From an uncultured Bacteroidales bacterium (GTDB lineage: Bacteria; Bacteroidota; Bacteroidia; Bacteroidales; FEN-979), in the NCBI GenBank assembly GCA_903837605.1, contig CAILVF010000031.1, positions 1 to 64,000 of the forward strand: a DNA stretch of 64,000 nucleotides, read 5' to 3'. The notes under the pieces are model-generated. The model was not told the DNA's origin. It was given only the letters and a program-made list of their open reading frames with translations, and ran no database searches. Shown here piece after piece: positions 1 through 8,235 of this stretch (position 1 is the first letter of the stretch; every line of letters begins with the position of its first letter). A program made the translations under genes and the position numbers.

Positions 1-228
1 CAGCTCTCCAGTCATCCAGTCATCCAGTCAACCAGCTATCCAGTCATCCAGCTATCCAGTCATCCAGTCATCCAGTCAACCAGCTCTCCAGTCATCCAGC
101 TATCCAGTCATCCAGTCATCCAGTCAACCAGCTATCCAGTCAACCAGCTATCCAGTCATCCAGTCAACCAGTCAACCAGCTATCCAGTCAACCAGCTATC
201 CAGTCATCCAGTCAACCAGTTATCCAGC
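1..228 (+). repeat. 8-base degenerate tandem array inside uvrA (ABC I)
   Basis: About 28 units of an 8-base repeat with variants CCAGTCAT, CCAGTCAA, CCAGCTAT and CCAGCTCT, continuing beyond the left edge. It is read in frame as a Ser/His/Pro/Asn/Gln-rich segment with a 24-base (8-residue) period. It ends just before SLFSFNSPEGACPVC of ABC I, the place where class I UvrA has its UvrB-binding domain. The strand read has no stop in any frame; the opposite strand (GGATAG, GGATAA) would. Confidence 0.95.
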
Positions 229-3200
229 ATCCTCCGGCACCTGTCACCCGCAGCCTGTTCTCTTTCAACTCCCCCGAAGGCGCATGCCCTGTTTGCAAAG
301 GACTGGGTGTTGAAGACCGTCTTGATCCTGAACTTCTGATTGAGGATGCTGAAAAGTCCATCCGCCAGAGGGCCATGGCTATCACCACTCCCAACGGCTA
401 TATCATGTATTCCCAGGTAACCCTCGAAGTGCTTGACCAGGTTTGCCGGTCGGAGGGTTTTACAATAGATATTCCATGGAAAGACCTCACACCCGCGAAT
501 AAGCAGGTGATTTTTTATGGAAGCGATAAGTTGGAGATCCCGTTTGGCAAGCATCCTCTCGAATCGAGGATGAAATGGAGCGGGATTACGGCAAAGCCCC
601 GTGAGATGGGAGTTTACAAGGGTATCATCCCCGTTATGGAAGAGATCCTGAAACGTGACCGGAATAAGAACATCCTTCGGTTTGTGCGTACCACTTCCTG
701 TTCCGCCTGCGGGGGTAAAAGGCTTAACCCACGGGCTCTTTCTGTCAAAGTGGGGGGATGGGACATAGCAGCATTATCGGCCTTGCCGGTATGCGAAATG
801 GCTGCGGCCCTGGAAGCTGTTAAATTCCCCGTACACCAGGGGGAGGTTGCAGCTGAGATAATAGAGAGTATCTCCTCCCTTGTTAAGGAAATGAACAAGC
901 TCGGCCTGGGCCATCTCTCCGCAGGCAGGGAGTCGGGCAGCCTTTCAGCAGGAGAATCACGCCGACTGAAACTTGCAACCCAGCTGGGATCGGGACTGAG
1001 CGGGATGATCTATGTATTTGACGAACCATCCATTGGCCTGCATGGAAACGAAACCCTTGCGCTCATTGAAGTCCTGAAGCAGCTTCGCGACCAGGGAAAC
1101 AGCGTCATCGTCGTGGAGCACGATGAGGAATTTATCAGGCATGCCGATCATCTTATTGACATTGGGCCCGGGCCGGGTGTTTCCGGAGGGAATGTGCTCC
1201 TGAATTCAGCAGTCCCTGAACTGGCCGGCCTGCCCGCGGAAGTGATTGCAGGCAGTAAAACCTTATCTTATTTCTTCGGACTTGAACGCCTGGATCCTCC
1301 GGCTCACTCCCGGGAAGGCAGGGGAGAGCTCCGCATATTTGGGGCTTCTCATCATAACCTGAAGAATATTAACATCTCCTTTCTGAAGCAGGCCCTGAAT
1401 GTGGTTACCGGAATGTCAGGCGCCGGTAAGGCAAGCCTGGTACATCAAACCCTGGGCAGTTTCTTCCGGAAGAAGCTGAACGGGAGCAATGAAGAGCCCG
1501 GGAAACACGAATCAATTGCAGGCTGGGAAGGGATTAAGCGATTGATAGAGATCGACCAGTCGCCGATAGGACGCACCCCTAGAAGCAATCCGGCCACATA
1601 TACCGGTTTGTTCGACCATATCCGCGACCTGTTTGCATCCCTGCCCGGAGCTGTTGCAAGGGGTTACGGGAAGAGCCGGTTTTCATTCAATACGGCAGGC
1701 GGCCGTTGCGAAGACTGCCAGGGAGCCGGCTACAAACAAACCGGGATGCATTTCATGGGAAACGTGGAGACCATTTGCGAGACCTGCAACGGCCGGCGAT
1801 TCGACAATGAAACCCTGGAAATATTAAGGAACGGAAAAAATATTTATGAAGTCCTTGAGATGCCGGTATCGGAAGCCCTGCTGTTTTTCGAAGGGGAGAA
1901 AAAAATTCTCCGTTACCTTCAAACCCTCGATGAACTCGGGCTTGGCTACCTCACCTTGGGGCAGCGTTCATCTACCCTGAGCGGGGGAGAAGCACAGAGG
2001 GTGAAACTGGCATCTGAGCTGCTGAAAAACGACGCACCCCGCATCCCGCATCCCGTATCCCGTATCCCTCATTCCGCCTCCTTGTACATTCTCGATGAGC
2101 CCACCACCGGCCTCCATAATGATGATGTGAAAAAACTGCTTGCCTGCCTTAACGGCCTGGCCAACCAGGGTCATACCCTGATCTGTATCGAACATCACCA
2201 TGCCTTGTTAAGGTCGGCCGACCGTATCATCGAATTAGGCCCCGGCAGCGGGGAGTCAGGAGGGGAACTGGTATTCAACGGCAATGCCTATGACTATTTT
2301 CGGGATGAACAGTACGAATATAAAGTAAAGGAACCCGCATCCAGCATCCCTTATCACGAATCCGGTATCCCTGATCCCTGTTCCCTGTTCCCCGTTCCCT
2401 GTTCCCTGTTCCCCGTTCCCCTATCCGGCATGCAGGAGCTGACTCTCACTTCGGTCACGACCCACAATCTCAAAAATATCAGCGTTCGCATCCCTCACAA
2501 CAGTCTCACCGTGATCAGCGGTGTATCGGGGAGCGGGAAATCATCCCTGGCCTTTGATACCATTCATGCCGAAGCAAGGAACCGCTTCCTTGGAAACTTC
2601 TCGGCTTATGCCCGCAGCCGGATAGGGATGAAGGACAGGCCCGGATTTGAAGAAATCCAGGGGCTCAGGCCGAGCTTTGCGGTTGAACAATCGGGGATCC
2701 AGTCCAACCCCAGGTCCACAGTGGGTACATATACCGGGATATATGACCTGTACCGCCTGCTTTTTTCGAGGGCCTCGACGAAAATCACAACAGTCGGGGC
2801 AAATTCCCCCTCAACATCCGCTCCGGGAAGGGTCTCCCTGCCATCCGCCAGTGACCTGGTACTTCTGCCATCAGCCCGGGACCGGGTCTCCCAGCCATCC
2901 GCCAGTGACCTGGTACTTCTGCCATCCTCCCGGGACCGGGTCTCCCTGCCATCCGCCTTGAATAAAACTGATTCCAAACAAGGGAACCGGGAATACCAAT
3001 CCCGGCCCCTTTCAACTTTCTTCTCCTTCAACAGCTTACAGGGAGCCTGCCCCGGGTGTGACGGACTGGGGATGATGATTTTGTGCGATCCTGAGAAGCT
3101 GGTTACCGATCCCGGTCTCTCCATTTTTAACGGTGCAATGGACGGAAGCAAAACCGGTAAATTTTACGGGGATCCTTACGGACAATATATTGCAACCCTC

Positions 3201-5096
3201 AGGGCAGTTGGCGCGAAACACGGCATTGACTTCGGCAGGCCGTGGAACGCAATCCCGGATGAGGGAAAACGGCTTGCCCTGAATGGTTGCGGGGATGAGA
3301 CCTACGACGTCAGCTGGGAATTCCTGAGGAATAAACGAAGCGGCACCCATCATTTCAAAGGCACCTGGCCGGGGTTGCTGGGGCTTGTAAATGAGGAATA
3401 CTCCCGCAAACATGCCGACCACCGTGGCGAGGGTATGATGAATGTGATGAGCAGCATGGAATGCCAGGCCTGCCATGGAAGCCGCTTGAATGAAGGCGTA
3501 CTTTCGTGGGTCATCCGCCGGAAGAATATTGCTGAGATCTCAGCAATGGATATTTCGGAAAGCATCAGTTTCTTCAATGGCTTTTTCACCACCGGCACAG
3601 GGCCTGACCTTAGAGGTGAGGCTGAGGATCCCATGCAACCGGCTGCCTTACCTGAAGAGCAGGAGAGGGCAATTACCGGGCCCCTGGTGACCGAGATATT
3701 ACGCAGGCTGAAAACACTGGATACCCTCGGACTTTCCTATCTTACTGTTTCAAGAAGCACAGTATCGCTTTCTCACGGTGAAGCCCGGCGACTGCAGCTG
3801 GCCGCCCAAACGGGATCGGGGTTGTCGGGGATGATCTATGTTCTGGATGAGCCCACCGCCGGGCTGCATTCAAAGGACACTTCCAGGCTTGTTCATCATT
3901 TAAGGGAGCTTATCAGTGCCGGGAATACGGTGATAGCGGTGGAACATGAACGTGAAGTGATACTGGCAGCAGATTATATCATTGATATGGGACCGGGGGC
4001 CGGCAGGCTGGGCGGTGAGATTGTTGCCGAGGGCAGTGTTGACGAAATTCTGAATTCGGCAAGCTCCGTAACCGGGAAATACCTGAGGTCAGTGAACCGT
4101 GATCCGGGAACCGCGATCCGGAAGATGTCATCCGGCATTCAGATAAAAAATGCCTTCATCCATAACCTGAAACATTTCGACCTTGAAATTCCTTCGGGCG
4201 GGGTCATTTGCGTTACCGGGGTTTCTGGCAGCGGGAAATCCAGCCTGGTGTTTGACCTGGTCCATGCCTCCTGGTTGGAGGGCAGGCCATCGGGCTGCAG
4301 CGGGATCAGCGGATTTGAGAAATTCGGCAGGGTGGTCAGTGTTGAACAGAGAGAGGAGTTCAACTCCCCTCTCTCTGTAATTGCAACCTATTCAGGAGCT
4401 TTCGACCTGATCAGAAACCTCTTTGCCTCAACCAATGAGGCAAAGCAGGGAGGTTTCGCGAAAAATTATTTCTCATTCCTGAACAAACAATCGCAATGCC
4501 CCAATTGCGAGGGCATGGGACAGACCAGGATCAGCATGGACTTTATGCCCGATATATACCAGGAATGCGAGGTTTGCCACGGGAAAAGGTTCAGGAATGA
4601 GATCCTGGGTATTGCTTATTGCGGGAAAAATATCAGTGATATTCTGGATTTAAGCATTTCAGAGGCAGCAGCTTTCTTCGCCGGCCAGAAACAACTTCTT
4701 ACGATCCTGAAGAATCTTGATGAGGCGGGATTGGGCTATCTTAAACTAGGACAACCACTGAATACCCTTTCGGGAGGCGAGGCACAAAGGCTGAATCTGA
4801 GCAGGGAACTTATCAGGCCATCCGCATCCCGTATCCCGTCTTCTGCATCCTGCATCCCTGCTCCCCGCTCCCCACTCCCCACTCCTGCATCCCTCTATCT
4901 TTTCGACGAACCTTCCGCCGGACTGCATTTCGCCGACATCGGGAACCTTCTTAAACTGTTTCACCGGCTTGCCGAAGAAGGGAATACCCTGATCATAATT
5001 GAACATGACCTGCAGATCATCTCTGAAGCAGATCATATTATAGAGCTTGGACCTGAAGGCGGGGAGCGCGGCGGGTTTCTGGTCACCGGGCACTAG
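1..5096 (+). CDS. uvrA: UvrA-like excinuclease ABC subunit A, four-ABC (class III type), 5' end outside window
   Basis: The frame is open from base 3 to the TAG at 5094-5096, so the gene enters from before the window. It is a tandem UvrA with the C-terminal part of ABC I and complete ABC II, III and IV. Each module shows a Zn-type Cys pair: CPVCKGLG with CSACGG, CEDCQGAG with CETCNG, CPGCDGLG with CQACHG, CPNCEGMG with CEVCHG. Signatures are LSAGES, LSGGEAQR, LSHGEA and LSGGEAQR; Walker B motifs are VFDEPS, ILDEPTTG, VLDEPTAG and LFDEPSAG. Walker A is GVSGSGKSS in ABC III and IV but GMSGAGKAS in ABC II, which lacks the usual Ser/Thr after Lys. No UvrB-binding domain is seen between LLFSR and FSFN in the second half; that place holds repeats. 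UvrA recognises DNA damage as an ATPase. From family knowledge, forms lacking the UvrB domain (class II/III) are accessory and linked to tolerance of DNA-binding drugs. Five repeat arrays are translated in frame. Confidence 0.93.
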   Translation, partial: ALQSSSHPVNQLSSHPAIQSSSHPVNQLSSHPAIQSSSHPVNQLSSQPAIQSSSQPVNQLSSQPAIQSSSQPVIQHPPAPVTRSLFSFNSPEGACPVCKGLGVEDRLDPELLIEDAEKSIRQRAMAITTPNGYIMYSQVTLEVLDQVCRSEGFTIDIPWKDLTPANKQVIFYGSDKLEIPFGKHPLESRMKWSGITAKPREMGVYKGIIPVMEEILKRDRNKNILRFVRTTSCSACGGKRLNPRALSVKVGGWDIAALSALPVCEMAAALEAVKFPVHQGEVAAEIIESISSLVKEMNKLGLGHLSAGRESGSLSAGESRRLKLATQLGSGLSGMIYVFDEPSIGLHGNETLALIEVLKQLRDQGNSVIVVEHDEEFIRHADHLIDIGPGPGVSGGNVLLNSAVPELAGLPAEVIAGSKTLSYFFGLERLDPPAHSREGRGELRIFGASHHNLKNINISFLKQALNVVTGMSGAGKASLVHQTLGSFFRKKLNGSNEEPGKHESIAGWEGIKRLIEIDQSPIGRTPRSNPATYTGLFDHIRDLFASLPGAVARGYGKSRFSFNTAGGRCEDCQGAGYKQTGMHFMGNVETICETCNGRRFDNETLEILRNGKNIYEVLEMPVSEALLFFEGEKKILRYLQTLDELGLGYLTLGQRSSTLSGGEAQRVKLASELLKNDAPRIPHPVSRIPHSASLYILDEPTTGLHNDDVKKLLACLNGLANQGHTLICIEHHHALLRSADRIIELGPGSGESGGELVFNGNAYDYFRDEQYEYKVKEPASSIPYHESGIPDPCSLFPVPCSLFPVPLSGMQELTLTSVTTHNLKNISVRIPHNSLTVISGVSGSGKSSLAFDTIHAEARNRFLGNFSAYARSRIGMKDRPGFEEIQGLRPSFAVEQSGIQSNPRSTVGTYTGIYDLYRLLFSRASTKITTVGANSPSTSAPGRVSLPSASDLVLLPSARDRVSQPSASDLVLLPSSRDRVSLPSALNKTDSKQGNREYQSRPLSTFFSFNSLQGACPGCDGLGMMILCDPEKLVTDPGLSIFNGAMDGSKTGKFYGDPYGQYIATLRAVGAKHGIDFGRPWNAIPDEGKRLALNGCGDETYDVSWEFLRNKRSGTHHFKGTWPGLLGLVNEEYSRKHADHRGEGMMNVMSSMECQACHGSRLNEGVLSWVIRRKNIAEISAMDISESISFFNGFFTTGTGPDLRGEAEDPMQPAALPEEQERAITGPLVTEILRRLKTLDTLGLSYLTVSRSTVSLSHGEARRLQLAAQTGSGLSGMIYVLDEPTAGLHSKDTSRLVHHLRELISAGNTVIAVEHEREVILAADYIIDMGPGAGRLGGEIVAEGSVDEILNSASSVTGKYLRSVNRDPGTAIRKMSSGIQIKNAFIHNLKHFDLEIPSGGVICVTGVSGSGKSSLVFDLVHASWLEGRPSGCSGISGFEKFGRVVSVEQREEFNSPLSVIATYSGAFDLIRNLFASTNEAKQGGFAKNYFSFLNKQSQCPNCEGMGQTRISMDFMPDIYQECEVCHGKRFRNEILGIAYCGKNISDILDLSISEAAAFFAGQKQLLTILKNLDEAGLGYLKLGQPLNTLSGGEAQRLNLSRELIRPSASRIPSSASCIPAPRSPLPTPASLYLFDEPSAGLHFADIGNLLKLFHRLAEEGNTLIIIEHDLQIISEADHIIELGPEGGERGGFLVTGH
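2041..2074 (+). repeat. 7-base array in uvrA between signature and Walker B of ABC II
   Basis: Units GCATCCC, GCATCCC, GTATCCC, GTATCCC, then a degenerate TCATTCC. They are translated within a PHPVSRIPHSAS-like stretch between LSGGEAQRVKLASEL and LYILDEPTTGLH. In ordinary UvrA this is a short Lys/Arg/Thr/Gly linker. Confidence 0.9.
2335..2422 (+). repeat. 7-base array in the linker between the two UvrA halves
   Basis: It begins with degenerate CATCC units and passes into six units of GTTCCCT/GTTCCCC. It encodes a Ser/Pro/Cys/Leu-rich segment (CSLFPVPCSLFPVP) between the end of ABC II and the start of ABC III, the fusion joint of the duplicated protein. Confidence 0.9.
2832..2957 (+). repeat. 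54-base in-frame tandem repeat in uvrA ABC III
   Basis: Two full copies and a third partial copy of a 54-base unit encoding VSLPSASDLVLLPSARDR. It lies between LLFSRAS and FFSFNSLQGACPGC of ABC III, exactly the position occupied by the 1-228 array in ABC I. The unit is a multiple of three, unlike the 7- and 8-base arrays. Confidence 0.92.
4818..4894 (+). repeat. 7-base array in uvrA between signature and Walker B of ABC IV
   Basis: About 11 degenerate units (GCATCCC, GTATCCC, CGCTCCC, CACTCCC) encoding a Ser/Pro/Ala/Arg-rich stretch between LSGGEAQRLNLSREL and LYLFDEPSAGLH. This is the same structural site as the 2041-2074 array in ABC II. Confidence 0.92.
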
Positions 5097-5153
5097 TTAC
5101 TAGGTACCAGGCACCTGGTAAAACCCAGCACCCAGTGCCCAGCACCCAGTGCC
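5091..5153. repeat. 7-base array between convergent uvrA and membrane-protein stops
   Basis: Units CACTAGT, TACTAGG, TACCAGG, CACCTGG, TAAAACC, then alternating CAGCACC and CAGTGCC. The uvrA TAG (5094-5096) lies inside the first unit, and the TAG of the opposing gene (complement of 5153-5155) borders the last. ACCAGGCACCTGGT (5106-5119) is a near-perfect palindrome and could fold in RNA. Confidence 0.8.
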
Positions 5154-5515
5154 TAATTCTTCTTTGTTGTCGCAATGAAGAAGAACAACAGGAACCCTGC
5201 AGCGATAAACACCAGTTCGATCCCTATCGGCAAAAAAGCATCGGCTCCCTGGTCCCAGTTCAGGCGGCCTGCACGGGACAGGATCTGGATCAGTATCATG
5301 CCGGCACCTGCAAAAAGGGTCACAAGGCCCCATTTCAGGGTGGGATATTTGGCCGTCTCACTTTCTATCGATTCAAGGATCCCGGCTTTGTCAATATGCC
5401 CGCTGTTGACGATCTTACGACGCAACAAATAGTCAGTCAGGGCTTTCAATAATGAATATATTCCGTAGAATACTACCGCAGTTACGATTGCGGCTCCGAT
5501 TTGTTCACTTAACAT
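5153..5515 (-). CDS. Small membrane protein of unknown function (120 aa)
   Basis: Starts at ATG 5515-5513 (MLSEQIGAA). Three hydrophobic segments are visible: residues about 5-25, 62-82 and 95-115. Between the first and second is a charged cytoplasmic-looking region with RRKIVNSGHIDKAG followed by the KWGLV that opens segment two. The layout resembles the DUF6249-type family of short Bacteroidota membrane proteins, but I cannot confirm the family. It is convergent with uvrA and transcribed like the two-component genes upstream, with a 97-base gap to the response regulator, so it may or may not share their transcript. Confidence 0.7.
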   Translation of the reverse strand: MLSEQIGAAIVTAVVFYGIYSLLKALTDYLLRRKIVNSGHIDKAGILESIESETAKYPTLKWGLVTLFAGAGMILIQILSRAGRLNWDQGADAFLPIGIELVFIAAGFLLFFFIATTKKN

Positions 5516-5612
5516 ATGGCAAGGGTTTTAAAATTTAACTTCTGCACCATATGTCGTAAGGCAGGTGCAAAAGGTTGCAGAAATAAGCAGTTTTTTTTGA
5601 AAGGGAACGGAA

Positions 5613-6302
5613 TCATCCTGCCTTCAGGCGGTAACCGGTATTATGAATGGTCTCAATTACGATCTTCGGATCGGGTTTCAGGACCTTCCTCAGGCGGGAG
5701 ACGAAAACATCCAGGCTCCTGCTGAAGTAAATGTCATCATTGCCCCAGACCTTCCTCAGTATCTCTTCACGTTTCAATATCCTTCCTTTGTTTTCGATAA
5801 GAAATGCAAGCAGTTCATTTTCCTTTTGGGTAAGGAACCTCGGCTTTTCACCATAGCTCAGCTGCTGGTTCCTGTAATCGTAAGTAAATTCTCCAAGTCT
5901 TACCGGCATAGGATCAGTCATGGGGACTATGTTCTTTCTTTTAAGGAACACCTCTATTTTCAGCACCAGCTCCTCCATGCTGAAGGGTTTTGTAATATAA
6001 TCGTCCCCGCCCAGGGTCAAGCCGCTTATCCTGTCCTCCCTGGCCGACCTGGCAGTCAGAAAGAGTATCGGGATGCCCTGGTTAACAGCACGGATCCTGG
6101 CTGCAAGAGTGAACCCATCCATTTTTGGCAGCATCACATCGAGGATGCAAAGGTCATATTCCGAATTTTGCATCATCTCAAGTGCAGCTATGCCATCTCC
6201 TGCATGATCGACCTGGTAACCCCTGATCTCAAGATTGTCCCTGGTCACAAAAGAAAGGGCAAGGTCGTCCTCAACATACAGCAGCTTTGGTTTGTTTCCC
6301 AT
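5613..6302 (-). CDS. OmpR-family response regulator
   Basis: 229 aa. The receiver domain (about 1-120) has the acidic pair EDD near residue 11, the phospho-acceptor Asp in LCILDVMLPKMDG (about 54), Thr in FLTARSA and Lys in YITKPFS. The C-terminal winged helix (about 130-228) has FLTQKENELLAFL, a WGNDDIYFSRSLDVFVSRLR recognition region and a final GYRL wing. It lies nine bases downstream of the histidine kinase, so the two are one operon with the kinase first. Members bind tandem direct repeats as head-to-tail dimers; the phased TTTAC repeats upstream of the operon are the obvious candidate site. The target regulon is unknown; it resembles the Bacteroides RprY type. Confidence 0.95.
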   Translation of the reverse strand: MGNKPKLLYVEDDLALSFVTRDNLEIRGYQVDHAGDGIAALEMMQNSEYDLCILDVMLPKMDGFTLAARIRAVNQGIPILFLTARSAREDRISGLTLGGDDYITKPFSMEELVLKIEVFLKRKNIVPMTDPMPVRLGEFTYDYRNQQLSYGEKPRFLTQKENELLAFLIENKGRILKREEILRKVWGNDDIYFSRSLDVFVSRLRKVLKPDPKIVIETIHNTGYRLKAG

Positions 6303-6311
6303 GTAAGGATC

Positions 6312-7577
6312 TTATTGATTTGGTACTTCGATATTGAACCTGGCCCCGCTTCCCTCCCGGGTATCGAGTTTTATCTTCCACCCATGGGCACGACAGATTA
6401 TCTTCACATAATGCAGGCCCAGGCCGAACCCTTTTACATTATGGACATCCCCAGAAGGGACCCTGAAAAACTTCTGGAAAACCCGCTTCTGGTATTTCGG
6501 ATCTATCCCCGGGCCGTTATCTGAAAAAATTATGAACACCGTCCTGTTCTCCATCCGTGTGGAGATCCTGATCTCGGCATTTTCAGGTCCGTATTTTACT
6601 GCATTGTCAAAAAGATTGTGAAAAATGTTGGTCAGGTGGATGATATCGGCCCGTATAACTTTCACCGATGGATCAAGCGAAAGCTCAAGGGCAGAGCCAG
6701 GGCGCAGCTTTGTCCTGAAATGCCCGGCCACCGTTTTTATCAGCTCATTCAGGTTGATTGTTTCCGTTTTAAGCTGAAGTCCTCCCTTCTCGATGTGGAC
6801 TATCTGCAGCACCTTCCCGGCCAGCAGGTCCAGCCTGCTGTTCTCCTGTTTGATGAGGGAAGCATACCTGTCGAGCCGCCTGGGGTCTTTCACGATTTCG
6901 GGATCCAGGATGACATCGGCTGCAAGGTTTATTGTCGAAATAGGTGTCTTGAATTCATGGGTCATGTTGTTGATGAAATCTTTTTGCATTTCCGAAAACT
7001 GCTTCTGCTGCAGGATCACGAAGATGGCATAAACAAAGAAGATCACCGAAAGGACGAGGATGAAGGTGAAAAAGAAAAGGATCGCCATGTCTCCTGCGAT
7101 CGTATTCCGAAGGGCAGGGAACCTGATCCCGAAATAATAAAGGTATTCGCGGTATTTTGGGAGGTTTTCTGAGGCTTTCAGCTTTTCACCTGATCCGGAA
7201 GCGGAGATATAACTCCCGTATACCATCCGGTCTGAATGACAATCGTAGATGGCATATTCGTAATCGGTCCTGATGTTGAGACGTTCGAATTCAGTCTTCA
7301 GGTAATGTTCAAGCACATTGGCATCGATCACGCTATTGATGTCAACGACAAAATATGCCGATGTCAGCTGCCTGACTGGATTTCCGTAAGGAGGAGCGGT
7401 CTGGTTGAGGTGGCAGATCTTCTCCGCAACAGTCTTGAGGGCTATCACAATACTCTGGTTCAGCTCCTTTTCCCTGGTATTCCATGCATTGACCAGGAAA
7501 TAGGTCTGCACGGAGATTATGCCGACAATTGAAATGGCCCCGAGCAATACAACGAATTTGAGCTTATACCCTCGCAT
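6312..7577 (-). CDS. Membrane sensor histidine kinase
   Basis: 421 aa from ATG 7577-7575. A GTAAA-rich region and weak upstream context make this start better than the in-frame ATG at 7637, because MRGYKLKFVVLLG leads straight into the first membrane helix. Two helices (about 8-28 and 168-190) bracket a periplasmic sensor region of about 140 residues. There is no clear HAMP domain. The H-box is MTHEFKTPISTINL, the N-box HNLFDNAVKYG, G1 DNGPGIDPKYQ and G2 GFGLGLHYVK, so all catalytic motifs are intact. It phosphorylates the response regulator encoded immediately downstream. The ligand cannot be told from sequence. Confidence 0.95.
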   Translation of the reverse strand: MRGYKLKFVVLLGAISIVGIISVQTYFLVNAWNTREKELNQSIVIALKTVAEKICHLNQTAPPYGNPVRQLTSAYFVVDINSVIDANVLEHYLKTEFERLNIRTDYEYAIYDCHSDRMVYGSYISASGSGEKLKASENLPKYREYLYYFGIRFPALRNTIAGDMAILFFFTFILVLSVIFFVYAIFVILQQKQFSEMQKDFINNMTHEFKTPISTINLAADVILDPEIVKDPRRLDRYASLIKQENSRLDLLAGKVLQIVHIEKGGLQLKTETINLNELIKTVAGHFRTKLRPGSALELSLDPSVKVIRADIIHLTNIFHNLFDNAVKYGPENAEIRISTRMENRTVFIIFSDNGPGIDPKYQKRVFQKFFRVPSGDVHNVKGFGLGLHYVKIICRAHGWKIKLDTREGSGARFNIEVPNQ

Positions 7578-7650
7578 GGGGGATGATTTTTTTTTGGATC
7601 CAGGGATTTTGCCATGTAAAATTACAGATAATGTCATTGTCAGCGCGGGA

Positions 7651-7708
7651 TTTACAATTCATTTACAAAGATTTACATTTCGTTTACAATCATTTACGAC
7701 TCATTAAC
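7651..7708. promoter_or_regulatory. Phased TTTAC direct repeats, probable response-regulator operator
   Basis: TTTAC occurs at 7651, 7662, 7672, 7683 and 7693, with a degenerate TTAAC at 7704: spacings 11, 10, 11, 10 and 11 bases, one helical turn each. On the other strand this is GTAAA repeated, like the CpxR-type GTAAA-N5-GTAAA box bound by OmpR-family regulators. It lies between the divergent kinase operon and the DUF1573 gene, upstream of a likely promoter for each. The array is seen directly; binding by the adjacent regulator is inference. Confidence 0.65.
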
Positions 7709-7730
7709 ATGAGTTTCCTTCAAGCCGGTC

Positions 7731-7738
7731 CATCTTTG
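7731..7738 (+). promoter_or_regulatory. Probable -7 element for the DUF1573 gene
   Basis: CATCTTTG differs from the Bacteroidota TAnnTTTG element in one base and lies 22 bases before the ATG at 7761. The phased TTTAC repeats end about 25-35 bases upstream, a normal activator position. Confidence 0.5.
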
Positions 7739-7760
7739 CAATCAAACTAAAAAAACTCAC

Positions 7761-8192
7761 ATGAAAACAAGAACAATGTTAATGATGGCAGTAATCCTCG
7801 GTTTCTGCATGGGTGCCTATTCCCAGGATGCCCCCAAACAAGGTGAAATGAAACACTCGACCGAACTTAAAAAGAACGGGCCTGTAGCCAGGTTCGACAA
7901 AACCGAATTTGAATTTAGTGATCTTGTACAGAATTCACCGGGCACAGCCACTTTTACCCTTACCAATGACGGGAATGAACCCCTGCTCATCTCATCTGCC
8001 ACGGCTTCATGCGGCTGTACAAACCTCTCTTATTCCAAGGATCCTGTTCTTCCGGGCAAATCAACAAGCATTTCTGCGACATACAATGCCGCCGCACCCG
8101 GTAATTTCAGCAAGACCGTCACCGTAAGGACCAATGCTTCCGATCAACCCGTGATTTTGCAGATCAAAGGGAAGGTCGTCCCGAAATCCTGA
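7761..8192 (+). CDS. DUF1573 domain periplasmic protein
   Basis: 143 aa. Signal peptide at residues 1-22 (MKTRTMLMMAVILGFCMGAYSQ). The mature part has the DUF1573 Ig-like fold signature: FDKTEFEFSDL, GTATFTLTNDGNEPLLI, the SCGCT motif and a final VILQIKGKV strand. DUF1573 proteins are common exported proteins of Bacteroidota; their role is not established. The gene stands alone on its own promoter, next to the phased repeats, which suggests control by the adjacent two-component system. The ECF sigma gene follows after 43 bases and may be co-transcribed. Confidence 0.9.
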   Translation: MKTRTMLMMAVILGFCMGAYSQDAPKQGEMKHSTELKKNGPVARFDKTEFEFSDLVQNSPGTATFTLTNDGNEPLLISSATASCGCTNLSYSKDPVLPGKSTSISATYNAAAPGNFSKTVTVRTNASDQPVILQIKGKVVPKS

Positions 8193-8235
8193 GAGGGCCT
8201 GCAACCTTTTTGCATTTCCGGCGACTAATGTTTCA

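Noticed and set aside
1..228. CRISPR-like repeat array
   Set aside because: The period is 8 bases with no spacers, and the sequence is translated in frame as part of uvrA; there are no cas genes.
2606..3151. 181-residue minus-strand open frame in uvrA
   Set aside because: Its repetitive Arg/Ser/Gly residues are the reverse reading of the 54-base repeats; no start signals.
5643..6524. 293-residue open frame on the plus strand across the response regulator and kinase
   Set aside because: Antisense to both two-component genes whose catalytic motifs are intact; no recognisable family.
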